From Bradyrhizobium sp. AZCC 1610 (GTDB lineage: Bacteria > Pseudomonadota > Alphaproteobacteria > Rhizobiales > Xanthobacteraceae), in NCBI RefSeq assembly GCF_036924515.1, contig NZ_JAZHRR010000001.1, positions 4,559,001-4,623,000 of the forward strand: a stretch of 64,000 bases of DNA. The letters are read 5' to 3'. The notes beneath the pieces were generated by a model that saw nothing but the letters and a program-made list of their open reading frames with translations, made no database searches and was not told the DNA's origin. Position 1 is the first letter of the stretch, and each line of letters begins with the position of its first letter. A program made the position numbers and the translations under genes. Shown here piece after piece: positions 1 to 9,761 of the stretch.

Positions 1-1727
1 TCCCGGCGCTTGCTGTTTGCTTGGTCGCCGTGTTGGCTTTCGGTTTCATCTCCCTGATGCCGTCCGAGCTGGCGCAGCTGGGCAAACATGTGTTCTTCGG
101 CGCAGGCTTCCTCTCCAACATAGTGCTCTGGAGCGAAAGCGGCTATTTCGATCATGCCGCCAGTCTGAAACCACTCTTGCATCTATGGTCTTTGGGTATC
201 GAAGAGCAGTTCTACATCCTCTGGCCAGCGTTGCTATGGATGGCCTTCCGGATGAAGGCAAGGATGGGCCGACTGCTGGCCGTGCTCTTCCTGGCCTCCT
301 TCGCAATCAACATCGCCCTATCCATCAACAACATTGTCGATGACTTCTACCTACCCGTCTCACGTTTCTGGGAGCTTCTAGCAGGGGCAGGTCTGGCTTG
401 GTGGCGTCCGATTGTTCTTACGTCCAGCGCCCGGTCCTGGATTTCCTTTGGTGGCTTAACTGCCCTGCTGATATCGGTGGCGTTGTTCACACCCGAGCTA
501 CGCTTTCCAGGCTGGCTTGCTCTGCTCCCGGTGGCCGGAGCGGTTGCAGTGATCCTAGCCGGGCGCGAGGCTATGGTGAACCGTATTGTCCTCTCTAACC
601 GTGCTGTCATCTTCGTCGGACTAATAAGCTATCCGCTCTATCTCTGGCACTGGCCACTGATTTCCTATGCTTATATTATTCGCCTAGGTAAGCCGCCGAC
701 GCCTCTGATGGCCTTGGGGCTTGTGGCTGCGAGTTTGCTACTGGCTTGGGCCACCTACCGTTTCGTAGAGAATCCGGTCCGCTTTGGGGCGCACCGCCAT
801 CGTCGTACTCAGATCGTCGCGGCCTGCGTGGCTGCCCTCGGCGCCTGCGGGCTCGCAGTGTGGACGAAAAGTGGCTTCCCAGAACGGTTCCCACTCCTTC
901 CCGGAATAGATATCCGGAAGATCGGCGACGCCAAACTCGATGCGGACTTCAAAGCTACCAACGGCATGGAGGTGTTAGACCACGGTTGGACTTTGGTGAC
1001 CCAGCTGGGCCACGGCGAGCGCAAGGTGGCGTTAAGCGGCGATAGCATGCTGTTTCACTATGGTCCCCGGGTGCAGCAGCTTGCCGACGATGGGCAACTG
1101 GCGGCCAACACGTATTTCGTGACTGGCCCAAGGTGCCCTCCGGTGCCGAAGGTGATCCAGCGGGACAAATTTGCCCGTTGCATCGATTTGCCCGGCATTT
1201 TAGTCGATCTCGTGCGGCGTCAGAACGTCCAATCGGTAGTTCTCGGTGCTGCATGGGCAGGCTACAGCGACGAAGGTATGCTGATCGAGCGAGATGGTGG
1301 GCGTTTGCCCCTGAACATAAAGGAGGGCATGGACGCCTTCTACGCCAATCTTGAAGACTATGTACGGTTGCTGCAGCGCCACGGGGCCAAGGTCTATCTG
1401 GTGCTAGGGGTGCCCCAACACCAGCGGTTCAATCCCGGGGAGATGGTAACACGCGGCGTCGCCGGCGTTCGAATTGCTCCAGACGTTGAGAATGCAGTGC
1501 CCATCGCCGGCCTACGATCCGCCCATGGTGCCGCCGACGCCAAGCTGCGCACCGTCAGCGAGCACACTGGGGCGGTGCTGCTCGATCCCCTTCCTGACAT
1601 CTGCGGCGGCGGCGAAGGCTGCTCGCCCTTCTTCGGAGTGGGCGAGCCCAAATTCTCAGACCGCGTGCATCTACGTCCGATCTTCGTGCGGGAACACCTG
1701 CGCTTCCTCGACCCATTGTTAAAGTGA
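1..1727 (+). CDS. OafA/YrhL-type acyltransferase with C-terminal SGNH domain (5' partial)
   Basis: This is an inner-membrane acyltransferase 3 family protein fused to a periplasmic SGNH hydrolase-like domain, the arrangement used to O-acetylate cell-surface polysaccharides. The frame is open to the left edge of the window, so the start lies outside; the TTG at 21 is not a convincing start because the hydrophobic segment continues upstream. The family motif HLWSLGIEEQFY is encoded at 180-215, followed by several hydrophobic segments and a YLWHWPLI motif. The SGNH part has a GDS nucleophile motif at 1038-1046 and a DRVH dyad at 1659-1670 near the C-terminus. The polysaccharide substrate cannot be told from sequence. 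The gene ends 67 bases before a methyltransferase on the same strand, which may belong to the same surface-modification locus. Confidence 0.88.
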   Translation, partial: PALAVCLVAVLAFGFISLMPSELAQLGKHVFFGAGFLSNIVLWSESGYFDHAASLKPLLHLWSLGIEEQFYILWPALLWMAFRMKARMGRLLAVLFLASFAINIALSINNIVDDFYLPVSRFWELLAGAGLAWWRPIVLTSSARSWISFGGLTALLISVALFTPELRFPGWLALLPVAGAVAVILAGREAMVNRIVLSNRAVIFVGLISYPLYLWHWPLISYAYIIRLGKPPTPLMALGLVAASLLLAWATYRFVENPVRFGAHRHRRTQIVAACVAALGACGLAVWTKSGFPERFPLLPGIDIRKIGDAKLDADFKATNGMEVLDHGWTLVTQLGHGERKVALSGDSMLFHYGPRVQQLADDGQLAANTYFVTGPRCPPVPKVIQRDKFARCIDLPGILVDLVRRQNVQSVVLGAAWAGYSDEGMLIERDGGRLPLNIKEGMDAFYANLEDYVRLLQRHGAKVYLVLGVPQHQRFNPGEMVTRGVAGVRIAPDVENAVPIAGLRSAHGAADAKLRTVSEHTGAVLLDPLPDICGGGEGCSPFFGVGEPKFSDRVHLRPIFVREHLRFLDPLLK

Positions 1728-1794
1728 CTATTCCCGCGCGTGCTTTTGATGTTCTCAAGTTGGTTGTGATAGCGAGTTCCTCGCCGGAGGGTGT

Positions 1795-2526
1795 ATGCGA
1801 GACGTAGTGACAGGTTTCTATGTTGACGTTCTTCGAAAGCTGATTGCGAACGGCACCGCATCGCTGGATGACAGAGTTCTCGTGGTTTGCGGTGGCCCGT
1901 TGGATCAGCTTGCTATGGGCATCGTCGGATTTACAAATGCGACGGTCACGAACCTGGACGACGGCATGTCGAACAACCGACAGGATGTAGAGAATCTTTC
2001 GTATGAAGATGGTTCATTTGATCTCGTGATCGTTCACGCAGGCCTTCATCATTGTCATTCGCCGCATCGGGCGCTTCTCGAAATGTACCGGGTCTCCCGG
2101 AAATGCGTCGTTGCCTTCGAGTCCCGTGACAGCCTTGTGATGCGCGCGGCAATTCGCTTAGGCCTGACGCTTGAGTATGAGGTCAATGCCGTCTCAGCGG
2201 ACGGCAAAGCAGGAGGCGTTGCCAATACCGGCGTTCCAAACTATATCTTTCGGTGGACCGAGCGCGGCGTGAAAGAGACCATCGTCAGCTTTGACCCGGC
2301 GTATATTCCGAAGATAGATTTCTTCTATGACCTGAGACTGCCAGTCCAGCGTTTCGCGCGAGCCGGACAAGCGGCGCTAAGAACCTTCTCCCTGATCATA
2401 GAGCCGCTTTCGCGGCTATTTGTCCTTCTCTTCCCGAAGCAATGCAATGAGTTCGCTTTCGCGATCACGCGGACTAGGCAACTCCAGCCGTGGATGGCGG
2501 ATTCTGAGATGGTCCGCATGTCATAG
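1795..2526 (+). CDS. Class I SAM-dependent methyltransferase
   Basis: This is a 243-residue methyltransferase-like protein. The N-terminal third has a glycine-containing strand-loop (VLVVCGGPLDQL) in the position of motif I. A later segment, FDLVIVHAGLHHCHSP, resembles the motif IV region of Methyltransf_11 proteins, and is followed by a region in which a helix precedes RVSRKCVV. The ATG at 1795 is preceded by GGAGG about five bases upstream, which supports this start. It follows the acyltransferase on the same strand, so a role in modifying a glycan or lipid is possible, but the substrate is unknown. The glycine motif is degenerate (CGGP rather than GxGxG), so activity is an inference. Confidence 0.75.
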   Translation: MRDVVTGFYVDVLRKLIANGTASLDDRVLVVCGGPLDQLAMGIVGFTNATVTNLDDGMSNNRQDVENLSYEDGSFDLVIVHAGLHHCHSPHRALLEMYRVSRKCVVAFESRDSLVMRAAIRLGLTLEYEVNAVSADGKAGGVANTGVPNYIFRWTERGVKETIVSFDPAYIPKIDFFYDLRLPVQRFARAGQAALRTFSLIIEPLSRLFVLLFPKQCNEFAFAITRTRQLQPWMADSEMVRMS

Positions 2527-3295
2527 CAGCATACGCCTTTCGTTGGCCGCGCGGGCAGCGAAGAGGCGGTTGGCGGCATATTTCATGCGGCCCGCGATGG
2601 TGCGCAATCTATCTAACCTCGTGCGGGCTCCGGGCGTTCCAACCCCATGAAGATCACGGTTTCCGTATTCGACATGCGCCACCTCGCGCGCCGCCATATG
2701 TGTATCAGCTCGCATAAAATTAAGCCGAGAATGCGCGATTGCAAATATCCTCAAGGGGCGCGGTCGCGCGGTCCCCCCGGAGGGTCGCGGCCCTCACAGT
2801 ACCTTGGCGAGCGATTGCGGGGGACGCCATCCTTCGACGGTCTGCGCCAGCGCTCGCATCACCTCGACGCGCGTCACCACGACGGACACCGCCCGTCGAT
2901 CAATGCGGCCAAGTGTCCCCGTGTCGTTAACGGATCGTTAACCGGCTCGGAACACCATCGGTCCCGTTCTGAGGGGACACTGCGTCGTCACCGTTCCAAC
3001 CATGACGCATCGTCACCACGACGCGACCGTGCGCCAGCATCAAGCGCACGACCCTCACCAATCCCTCACCGGGTGAGGGACCGCACCACGACGCCATCGT
3101 CACGACGACTGCGGGAGCAAATCCCCAAAGTTTGGGGATATGGAAGCTGGCGACGACAGGTGGCAGGCAGCGCGCCAGCGTCCGGGCAGCGCCGCCACCA
3201 TCGCCAGCGCTCGCGCGCATCGCTATCCTTGCGCGGCACGACGCGGTAGGCTTCCGGCATGGACGGCATCACCATCGATCCGCGCCAGCCACCTT
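2527..3295. other. Non-coding, palindrome-containing interval
   Basis: I see no convincing gene in these 770 bases; the open frames have atypical composition and no recognisable motifs. The interval contains the 13-mer CGTCACCACGACG twice (2872-2884 and 3011-3023) plus degenerate copies near 3082-3108. It also holds two near-perfect palindromes, CCCTCACC/GGTGAGGG centred near 3071 and ATCCCCAAA-G-TTTGGGGAT at 3121-3139. It may be remnant mobile-element or replication-associated DNA, but no function can be assigned. Confidence 0.5.
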
Positions 3296-3941
3296 ATGGC
3301 GGCAATAAACCCAGTTTCAAAGACTAAGCGAAGGACCGCTATACATTCTGACAAACGAAGCCATGCTGGGTTTGATCAAGATTGGCTGTACTAACGGCGA
3401 ATTGGCCTCACGAATTAAGCAACTGTATTCGACTGGCGTGCCGCTGCCCTTTGAACTGTTTTACGCTTGCGAAGTGACCGATTGCGGTTCTGTTGAGAGC
3501 AAACTCCATGATGCCTTTGGGGATCACCGTATAAGTAAGGGCCGGGAGTTCTTTCGCATAGCTCCTGAACGGGTAAAGGCCGCTCTTTCGCTGGCCGAAA
3601 TCCGCGAGGTGCGGCTTGGCGACGAGATATTTGAAACGAATGAAATCAAGGCCGAGGTAGAAGCCGCCAAGCGCCGAAGCCGCTTCCGCCTCTCAAAGAT
3701 AGGAGTTGTGCCGGGCACTGAACTTCAACTTGCAAAAGACCCGAAGATCATTTGCACGACCGTCGATGACGCCAACAAGGTGGACTATCTGGGCAACATG
3801 ACCTCGTTGTCGGATGCGGCGCTTCAAGCACACAACGCGCTCGGCGACGATTGGCCTGCAGTTTCCGGTCCATGGGCTTGGACGTACCAAGGCAAGCGGT
3901 TGGACGACCTGAGACGAGAAATCGAGGACAAGTCCGATTGA
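3296..3941 (+). pseudogene. GIY-YIG / T5orf172-type nuclease-like protein, apparent frameshift
   Basis: The main frame from the ATG at 3363 encodes 192 residues beginning LGLIKIGCTN, the 'YIG' half of a GIY-YIG (T5orf172/MUG113-like) domain. The 'GIY' half, GPLYILTNEA, is encoded just upstream in the same frame but has no start codon before a TAA. In another frame an ATG at 3296 opens a short leader (MAAINPVSKTKR). Removing one A from the AA at 3331-3332 joins the leader to the domain and gives a 214-residue protein. The C-terminal part is mostly charged and not recognised. The gene is therefore either broken by a one-base insertion or affected by a sequencing error. Its neighbours are unrelated accessory genes. 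Confidence 0.6.
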
Positions 3942-4406
3942 GACAGCATCGACCCAACCTCAAATGAGGGCGAACGGGCAAGTCAGCGTCGAGCACGGCA
4001 CCGCCACCACGACAAGCGCAGGCATCAGCGTCGAGGCCATTAGAAGGCCGTACAGCGCGCCGCCAGCGGCGGGCTACAGGACAACACCGCGCAAGCCGCG
4101 CGAGCGCACAGGGGACACGCCGCGATCGGCCCGCCACCGGGCGCAGCCCGACCGGATCGAGCCTTGCCGGGAGCAGCCCCAACCCTCGCCCAAACGGCAG
4201 GATGTGAAACTAGGGCCTAATAGGGCCCGGCACGGTTTCGCGAGCAGAGCGGCGCGGGCCGCCAATTCGCAGAAACCTTTAATTCGCAGGGGTTTCTAGA
4301 GTTTTCCCCAAGGGTAAAATATCGCTAGACATCAAGTCGTGTGGTCCTGACGCCGCGGTGCTGGCGTCACGTTCTCGAGAAGCAAGCTTCTTGGGGGCGA
4401 CGGTGG
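3942..4406. other. Intergenic interval without recognisable gene
   Basis: I find no credible coding sequence between the GIY-YIG-like gene and the repeat that precedes the IS110 element. A short partly repeated stretch near 4260-4300 (ATTCGCAG occurring twice, 19 bases apart) is the only structure noticed. Confidence 0.4.
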
Positions 4407-4575
4407 CAAGCGAGCCGTTCACCGGGGAGAGCTCGAAGTAAGCCGTAAAGCCATTGCGCAGGGAAGGCCGGAGTGTTTCCGCTGAACCTGTATGCTCGTG
4501 TGCGCGTTTCTATGCGCAAATTGCACACGAGACCGCGGGTCCAGCGTGCACCCGGTCTTCCCTGCGCCCTCTTCT
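4407..4575. repeat. Bradyrhizobium-type dispersed intergenic repeat
   Basis: From about 4407 to 4575 the sequence matches, from memory, an intergenic repeat found many times in Bradyrhizobium and Rhodopseudomonas genomes. It includes the recurring pieces GTAAGCCGTAAAGCC, GCGCAGGGAAGGCCGG and GTCTTCCCTGCGCCCTC, and an internal inverted pair around GTGTGCGCGTTTC and TTGCACACGAGACC. Another familiar fragment (GTCATCGCCCGGCTTGACC) follows near 4640. I know no function for it; it is useful mainly as a taxonomic marker. Recognition is by memory, not by a search. Confidence 0.5.
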
Positions 4576-4724
4576 TTGGGCGAATGATTTGCAAACCTCG
4601 GGCGAAATGCGCCGCGAGAACGCCAACGCATACTCAGTCGTCATCGCCCGGCTTGACCGGGCGCCCAGATGCTATGGGGAGCGGCGGCGAGGGTGTGAAT
4701 GCCCTCGAGCGCCGTGATCACGCA

Positions 4725-5910
4725 ATGGAGCACCCCATGTCGCAATCGTTTGACGCCAGCAGGTCCCTCACCGCCTTCGAACAGGATAGCACATTGGTCG
4801 CAGTGATCGAGATGAGCCAGTCGAAGTGGCTCGTTGCGGCTGTGATCCCTGGAGTCGCGCGCCAGCCGCTGAAGAAGCTTGAGGCCGATGCGGGCGCCCT
4901 GCTGAAGCAGTTGCAGCGCTGGCAGGATGAAGCGCGCAAGGCCGGGCGGACGGTCAGGCGGATCGTCTGCGCCTATGAGGCCGGGCGAGACGGATTCTGG
5001 CTGGCGCGCTGGCTGCAGGCGCGCGCCATCGAGGCCTACGTCATCCATGCCGCAAGCATCGCAGTGTCCCGCGAGCACCGCCGGGCCAAGACCGATCGGA
5101 TCGATACGGAACTGCTGATGCGCTCGTTTTCTCGGCTGGCTGCGTGGCGAGAAGCGCCATTGCAGCATGGTCGCGATCCCGACCATGGCGGAAGAAGATG
5201 CGCGGCGGCCGAGTCGTGAGCGGGAGAGCCTCGTGGGCGAGCAAACACGGATCGTCAACCGGATCAAGGCTGTCCTCGCCCTGTTCGGCATCGGCGGGTT
5301 CAATCCGAGGCTGCGCAAGGCGGCGCAGAAGCTGGAGACACTGCACACCGCGGAAGGAACACCGTTACCGGAAAATGCCCACGCCGAATTGCGCCGCGAT
5401 CTGGAGCGGCTGCGCCTGGTGCACGACCAGATCCACATCATCGAAAGTGAACGGTTGCGCCGGCTCGCGCTCGCGCCGGCCGCAACGACAAGGCCTCACG
5501 CGATGGTTCGTCTGATCGCAAGGGTTTTTGGCGTCGGCATTGAGACCGCCGACATGCTGGTAAATGAGGCGCTGGCGCGCAAGCTGCGCGATCGCAGAGC
5601 CGTGGCGCGCTATGCCGGACTAACCGGCGCGCCGGACGAAAGCGGCAAGCGCCACCGCGAGAAGGGACTGGCCCGCGCCGGCAACGGTCGGGTCCGCCGC
5701 GGCATGATCCAACTGGCCTGGCGCTTTCTGATCTTCCAGAAGGATAGCCGGCTCGTCCGCTGGTTCCGCGAGCGCACCGCAGATGGCCGCAGCGCCACGC
5801 GCAAAACCATGATCGTGGCGCTGGCGCGCAAGCTGCTCATCGCGCTGTGGCGGCTGGCAACCACCGGCGAGATGACGGAGGGGCTCAAGCTGCGCCCGGC
5901 CGGAACCTGA
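4725..5910 (+). mobile_element. IS110-family transposase gene, frameshifted
   Basis: This is an IS110-family (DEDD) transposase of about 395 residues if intact. The first part (from ATG 4725 or 4737) carries the RuvC-like half, including YEAGRDGFWLARWL and KTDRIDTELLMR. The second part carries the Transposase_20 half, including GVGIETADML, YAGLTGAPDESGKR and GNGRVRRGMIQLAW. The halves are in different frames. Deleting one T from the TTTT at 5127-5130 changes SFSRLA into SFLGWLRGEKRHCSM, the sequence expected for this subgroup, and restores one frame to the TGA at 5908-5910. As given, the transposase is inactive. IS110 elements usually lack clear terminal inverted repeats and I could not define the ends. 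The neighbouring DNA is typical host intergenic repeat. Confidence 0.85.
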
Positions 5911-6505
5911 CCATGCAGCTTCCGCAACCCCAACACGATTGACAGTTCGGCAGCCGGCAGTCTGCCGACGACATCCGAGGTGGCGGTGATCCGCCGGAAT
6001 ACATGGCCTTTGCGCCGCGACCCAGAATGGACCCGCCGCCCCGGAGCTTCGCCCCCCCGATGCGCATGCATGCATCATGGTTCTGGTCCCGATCGATCAA
6101 CCGAATACAAGTCTGCGACGCGGTATCGCGTCCACGGTGGGCTCGCCTCGGAAGTCGTCCCTATGCCGCTAACGCCAAACCTCGTCCCGCCCTCAAGCCT
6201 GCCGCCGGGCTCACGACCGTCAAGGGCTGCGTCGCTCCGCGATGGCCTGCGGCCACCCTTGACCGTCGTTCCGCCCAGGCGGCTAGTCGTCTCGGGGTCG
6301 GGACGAGGAGATGTCGGTCTTCGTCGAACAAGGAGACGACAGCAATGATCTGACAACGATCACTCTTGATCACCCCCATACAAGTATTCCAGAGGCAGCA
6401 GTGATGGAATCGAAAGGCCGCGGCGTACTGGATCCCCCGCATGCGCGGAGGATGACGACCTGGTTTACGTCGATGGGTCTGGATAGCTTCGCAGACCGCT
6501 TGCCG
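5911..6505. other. Intergenic interval downstream of IS110
   Basis: There is no credible gene here. The interval contains a GCATGCATGCATCATG run near 6062-6077 and repeat-like fragments near 6420-6450 that resemble common Bradyrhizobium intergenic elements. It probably includes the right end of the IS110 element and the 3' flank of tctA. Confidence 0.4.
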
Positions 6506-8017
6506 CTACGCCTTCGCCGGCCGCAGCATGCGCGTGACGCTGCCGAACGCCCAGTCGATGACAGGCCAGAACAACAGCACAATCGCAAGCGTGGTGATCG
6601 AGCCGACCAGGCCGTTCGACCAGAACACCTTCAGATCGCCGCCGGCGCCGATCATCGACAGGCGGAACGCGTCCTCGGCGCGGTTGCCGAGCACGAGCGC
6701 CAGCGTGAACGGCGCGAGCGGAATGCCGATTTTTTTAAAGGCATAGCCGACAACGCCAAAGCCCAGCATCAGCCAGATGTCGAACATCGCATTCTGGATC
6801 GCGTAGGCGCCGATCGCGCAAGACACCACGATCATCGGCGCGACCGCTGCGAACGGCACGCGCAGGATCGAGGCAAAGATCGGCACCGTCGTCAGCACCA
6901 GCACCAGGCCGACGACATTGCCGAGATACATCGAGGCGATCAGGCCCCAGACGAAATCCTTGTGCTCGACAAAAAGCAGCGGACCGGGGTTGAGGCCCCA
7001 CACCATCAAGCCGCCGAGCAGGATCGCCGCGGTGCCGGAGCCGGGAATGCCGAGCGCCAGCATCGGCAGCAGCGCTGCGGTGCCGGAGGCATGCGCCGCA
7101 GTCTCGGGCGCGAACACGCCCTCGATGCGGCCCTTGCCAAAACTGTCCTGGTCCTTGGAGAAGCGCTTGGCGAGATTGTAGCCCATAAAGGACGCGGCGA
7201 TCGCGCCGCCCGGCGTGATGCCGAGCCAGCAGCCGATGAACGAGGAACGAAACAGCGTCACCCAGTATTTCGGCAGGTCCTTCCAGACCGACAACACCAC
7301 GCGCAGCGAGATGCCGGCGGCGTGGCCGCGCAGTGCGAGGCGTTCTTCCATGGTGAGCAGGATTTCGCTGATGCCGAACAGGCCGATCACGGCGACGAGG
7401 AAGTTGACGCCGCGCAACAGCTCTGCCGAGCCGAAGGTCATGCGCAACTGGCCGGACACGGTGTCCATGCCGATGCCGGCGAGCAAGAGGCCGAGCGACA
7501 TCGAAATCACCGTCTTGTGCTTGGCCTCGCGGCCGAGGCCGACGAACGAGCAGAAGGTCAGCAGATAGACCGCGAAGAATTCGGGCGGGCCGAATTTCAG
7601 CGCGAAGGAGGAGATCATCGGCGCCAGGAAGGTGATCAGCATCACCGCGACGAGCGAGCCGATGAACGACGAGGTGAACGCCGCGGTCAGCGCTTCCGCC
7701 GCCCTGCCCTGCTGCGCCATCGGATAGCCATCGAAGGTGGTCGCGACCGACCAGGCCTCACCGGGAATGTTGAACAGGATCGAGGTGATGGCACCGCCAA
7801 ACAGCGCGCCCCAGTAGATGCAGGACAGCATCACGATGGCCGAGGTCGGATCCATCGTGAAGGTCAGCGGCAGCAGGATCGCCACGCCGTTGGGACCGCC
7901 GAGGCCGGGCAGCACGCCGACGAAAATGCCCAGCACCAGCCCGAGCATCATCAGCAGCAGCGTCTTCCAGGTCAGCAGCACGGCGAAGCCGTGCATCAAG
8001 AGGCCCAAGGCTTCCAT
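6506..8017 (-). CDS. tctA: Tripartite tricarboxylate transporter large permease TctA
   Basis: This 503-residue protein is the large membrane subunit of a TTT-family secondary transporter, which imports carboxylates delivered by a periplasmic TctC-type binding protein. It has about a dozen hydrophobic segments and the family signature GVLPGLGGPNGVAILLP near the N-terminus, followed by SAIVMLSCIYWGALFGG. The length is normal for TctA. It is the last gene of the minus-strand series mtnP-mtnA-tctB-tctA, with 37 bases separating it from tctB, so it is probably co-transcribed with methionine-salvage genes. The transported substrate is unknown; the context suggests a methylthio- or C2/C3-carboxylate linked to methylthioadenosine breakdown, which is inference. 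Confidence 0.93.
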   Translation of the reverse strand: MEALGLLMHGFAVLLTWKTLLLMMLGLVLGIFVGVLPGLGGPNGVAILLPLTFTMDPTSAIVMLSCIYWGALFGGAITSILFNIPGEAWSVATTFDGYPMAQQGRAAEALTAAFTSSFIGSLVAVMLITFLAPMISSFALKFGPPEFFAVYLLTFCSFVGLGREAKHKTVISMSLGLLLAGIGMDTVSGQLRMTFGSAELLRGVNFLVAVIGLFGISEILLTMEERLALRGHAAGISLRVVLSVWKDLPKYWVTLFRSSFIGCWLGITPGGAIAASFMGYNLAKRFSKDQDSFGKGRIEGVFAPETAAHASGTAALLPMLALGIPGSGTAAILLGGLMVWGLNPGPLLFVEHKDFVWGLIASMYLGNVVGLVLVLTTVPIFASILRVPFAAVAPMIVVSCAIGAYAIQNAMFDIWLMLGFGVVGYAFKKIGIPLAPFTLALVLGNRAEDAFRLSMIGAGGDLKVFWSNGLVGSITTLAIVLLFWPVIDWAFGSVTRMLRPAKA

Positions 8018-8054
8018 TACAAGGCTTCCATGGCGTGAGTCCCACCGACCTGTG

Positions 8055-8597
8055 TTAGCGGCCGAGCGCCGCTTCGAGCGGGCCCTTTGGCATGATGACG
8101 TCGAAGGTGATGTCGAAGGTCACGAACATCACGGCGGTGAACACCAAGGCGGTGAGCAGCGATTTCCACAGCGCGATCTTGCCGACCATGCGCATGAAAC
8201 CGGCGATCAGCAGGAAGCTCGCGACATAGAGACCGAGGAACTGCATGCCGAGGCAGAACAGCACGGTCGGCACGAACACCGCCATCACGCGGCGAAGCTG
8301 CGCCCGCGTCACGAAGACCTCGGAAGCCTCCTTCCGCGACAGGAACGCGGCGACCAGTCCATAAAGGCTGCCGCCGCCGAGGATCACCGAGAGATAAAAC
8401 GGAAAGTACCCGGACTGCGGGCCGGTCGATTCCCAGCCGGCTCCCGTACGCCAGTTGTCGTACCCGAGCGTCGTTGCGAGCGCGAGCAACAGGAGGCAGA
8501 CGACGATGTCGATCGCGCGAACGCTCGTCACCGCAGGCGAATTGGCTTCGGGTGCGGTCGGATCCTCAACGACGATTTCGATGTCGGTATTGGACAT
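8055..8597 (-). CDS. tctB: Tripartite tricarboxylate transporter small permease TctB
   Basis: This is the 180-residue small membrane subunit of the TTT transporter. After a hydrophilic start there is a first membrane segment (IDIVVCLLLLALATTLGY), the characteristic GPQSGYFPFYLSVILGG stretch, and three further hydrophobic segments. It pairs with TctA immediately downstream. Only about 60 bases separate it from mtnA upstream on the same strand, which argues for one transcript. The matching binding protein is probably the TctC encoded about 3 kb away at 11480-12475. Confidence 0.9.
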   Translation of the reverse strand: MSNTDIEIVVEDPTAPEANSPAVTSVRAIDIVVCLLLLALATTLGYDNWRTGAGWESTGPQSGYFPFYLSVILGGGSLYGLVAAFLSRKEASEVFVTRAQLRRVMAVFVPTVLFCLGMQFLGLYVASFLLIAGFMRMVGKIALWKSLLTALVFTAVMFVTFDITFDVIMPKGPLEAALGR

Positions 8598-8657
8598 GGA
8601 GACAGTGAACCCTGATACGACAGACCTGAACGGGGATACGTGCCGGTGTCGCTGACG

Positions 8658-9761
8658 TCAATGTCCCGCGCTGCGCTCCGGGAATGCGCTCGCAAGTGCA
8701 GCACGCTCTGGGCGGAGCAGGCCGCGTTCGGTGATCAATCCCGTCACCAGCCGCGCCGGTGTGACGTCGAAGGCGTAGTTGGCCACAGGCGAGCCCTCGG
8801 GAACCACGCGCACGGTTTCGACGCGTCCATCGGCGGTGCGGCCGGTCATGGTCGCCACTTCGTCGGCGCTGCGCTGCTCGATCGGAATCTGCCTGATGCC
8901 GTCATCGATGCTAAAGTCGATGGTGGGCGACGGCAGTGCAACATAGAACGGCACGCCATTGTCGTGGGCGGCGAGCGCCTTCAGGTAGGTCCCGATCTTG
9001 TTGCAGACATCGCCATTGGCGGCCACCCGGTCGGTACCGACGATCGCGAGATCGACCATCCGGTGCTGCATCAGATGGCCGCCGGTGTTATCAGCGATCA
9101 CCGTATGCGGCACGCCGTGGTGGCCAAGTTCCCAGGCGGTGAGCGAGGCGCCCTGATTGCGCGGCCGGGTCTCGTCGACCCAGACATGAACGTTCAGGCC
9201 GCGATCGTGTGCGAGATAGATCGGCGCCGTCGCCGTGCCCCAGTCGACCGTCGCGAGCCAGCCGGCGTTGCAATGGGTCAGGACATTGACGGGCTCGCCG
9301 GGCCCCTTCCTCGCCGCGATCTGTTCGATCAGCGCCAGACCATGCCGGCCGATCCCCTGGTTGATCGCGACGTCCTCTTCGGCGATTTCGCCGGCGCGCT
9401 TGTAGGCCGCCGCAGCGCGCTCCGACGCCGGCAGCGGCCGAAGCAATCGTTGCATCTCGTCGAGCGCCCATTTCAGGTTGATCGCCGTCGGCCGCGCCGC
9501 CAGCAGCATGGCATAGGCGCGGTCGAGCGCCGCATCGGAAGCATCGGCGCGCATGGCGAGCGCCATGCCGTAAGCGGCCGTGGCGCCGATCAGCGGCGCG
9601 CCGCGCACCAGCATGGAGCGGATGGCCTCGGTCGCATCAGCGGCGCTTGCGACACGCGCGACCACAAATTCATGCGGCAGCCGGCGCTGGTCGATCGCGC
9701 CGACCGTCCAGCCGTCGTCCTCGAGCCAGATGCTGCGAAAATGCCGGCCGTCGACCTTCAT
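8658..9761 (-). CDS. mtnA: Methylthioribose-1-phosphate isomerase
   Basis: MtnA converts 5-methylthioribose-1-phosphate to 5-methylthioribulose-1-phosphate in the cytoplasm. The 367-residue protein has the family substrate-binding stretch [19 protein letters not shown], the catalytic cysteine in LTHCNAG, the catalytic aspartate in [12 protein letters not shown], and NKIGTY followed by [14 protein letters not shown]. The frame is open further upstream, but the start [12 protein letters not shown] at 9761 gives the normal family length and overlaps the mtnP stop (ATGA), the mark of translational coupling. Its product is the substrate for the divergently encoded class II aldolase in the DHAP shunt. 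I see no mtnB, mtnC/D or mtnK nearby, so the classical methionine salvage route is not encoded here. Confidence 0.93.
   Translation of the reverse strand: MKVDGRHFRSIWLEDDGWTVGAIDQRRLPHEFVVARVASAADATEAIRSMLVRGAPLIGATAAYGMALAMRADASDAALDRAYAMLLAARPTAINLKWALDEMQRLLRPLPASERAAAAYKRAGEIAEEDVAINQGIGRHGLALIEQIAARKGPGEPVNVLTHCNAGWLATVDWGTATAPIYLAHDRGLNVHVWVDETRPRNQGASLTAWELGHHGVPHTVIADNTGGHLMQHRMVDLAIVGTDRVAANGDVCNKIGTYLKALAAHDNGVPFYVALPSPTIDFSIDDGIRQIPIEQRSADEVATMTGRTADGRVETVRVVPEGSPVANYAFDVTPARLVTGLITERGLLRPERAALASAFPERSAGH

Noticed and set aside
5125..5132. Programmed frameshifting in the first IS110 transposase
   Set aside because: A TTTT-C sequence is present, so slippage is imaginable, but IS110 transposases are normally single-frame; an inserted T is simpler.
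6311..8038. Long plus-strand open frame of 575 codons opposite tctA
   Set aside because: It is rich in Arg/Asp/His/Gln with no motifs; such frames arise opposite real genes in GC-rich DNA. The minus strand carries a clear TctA.
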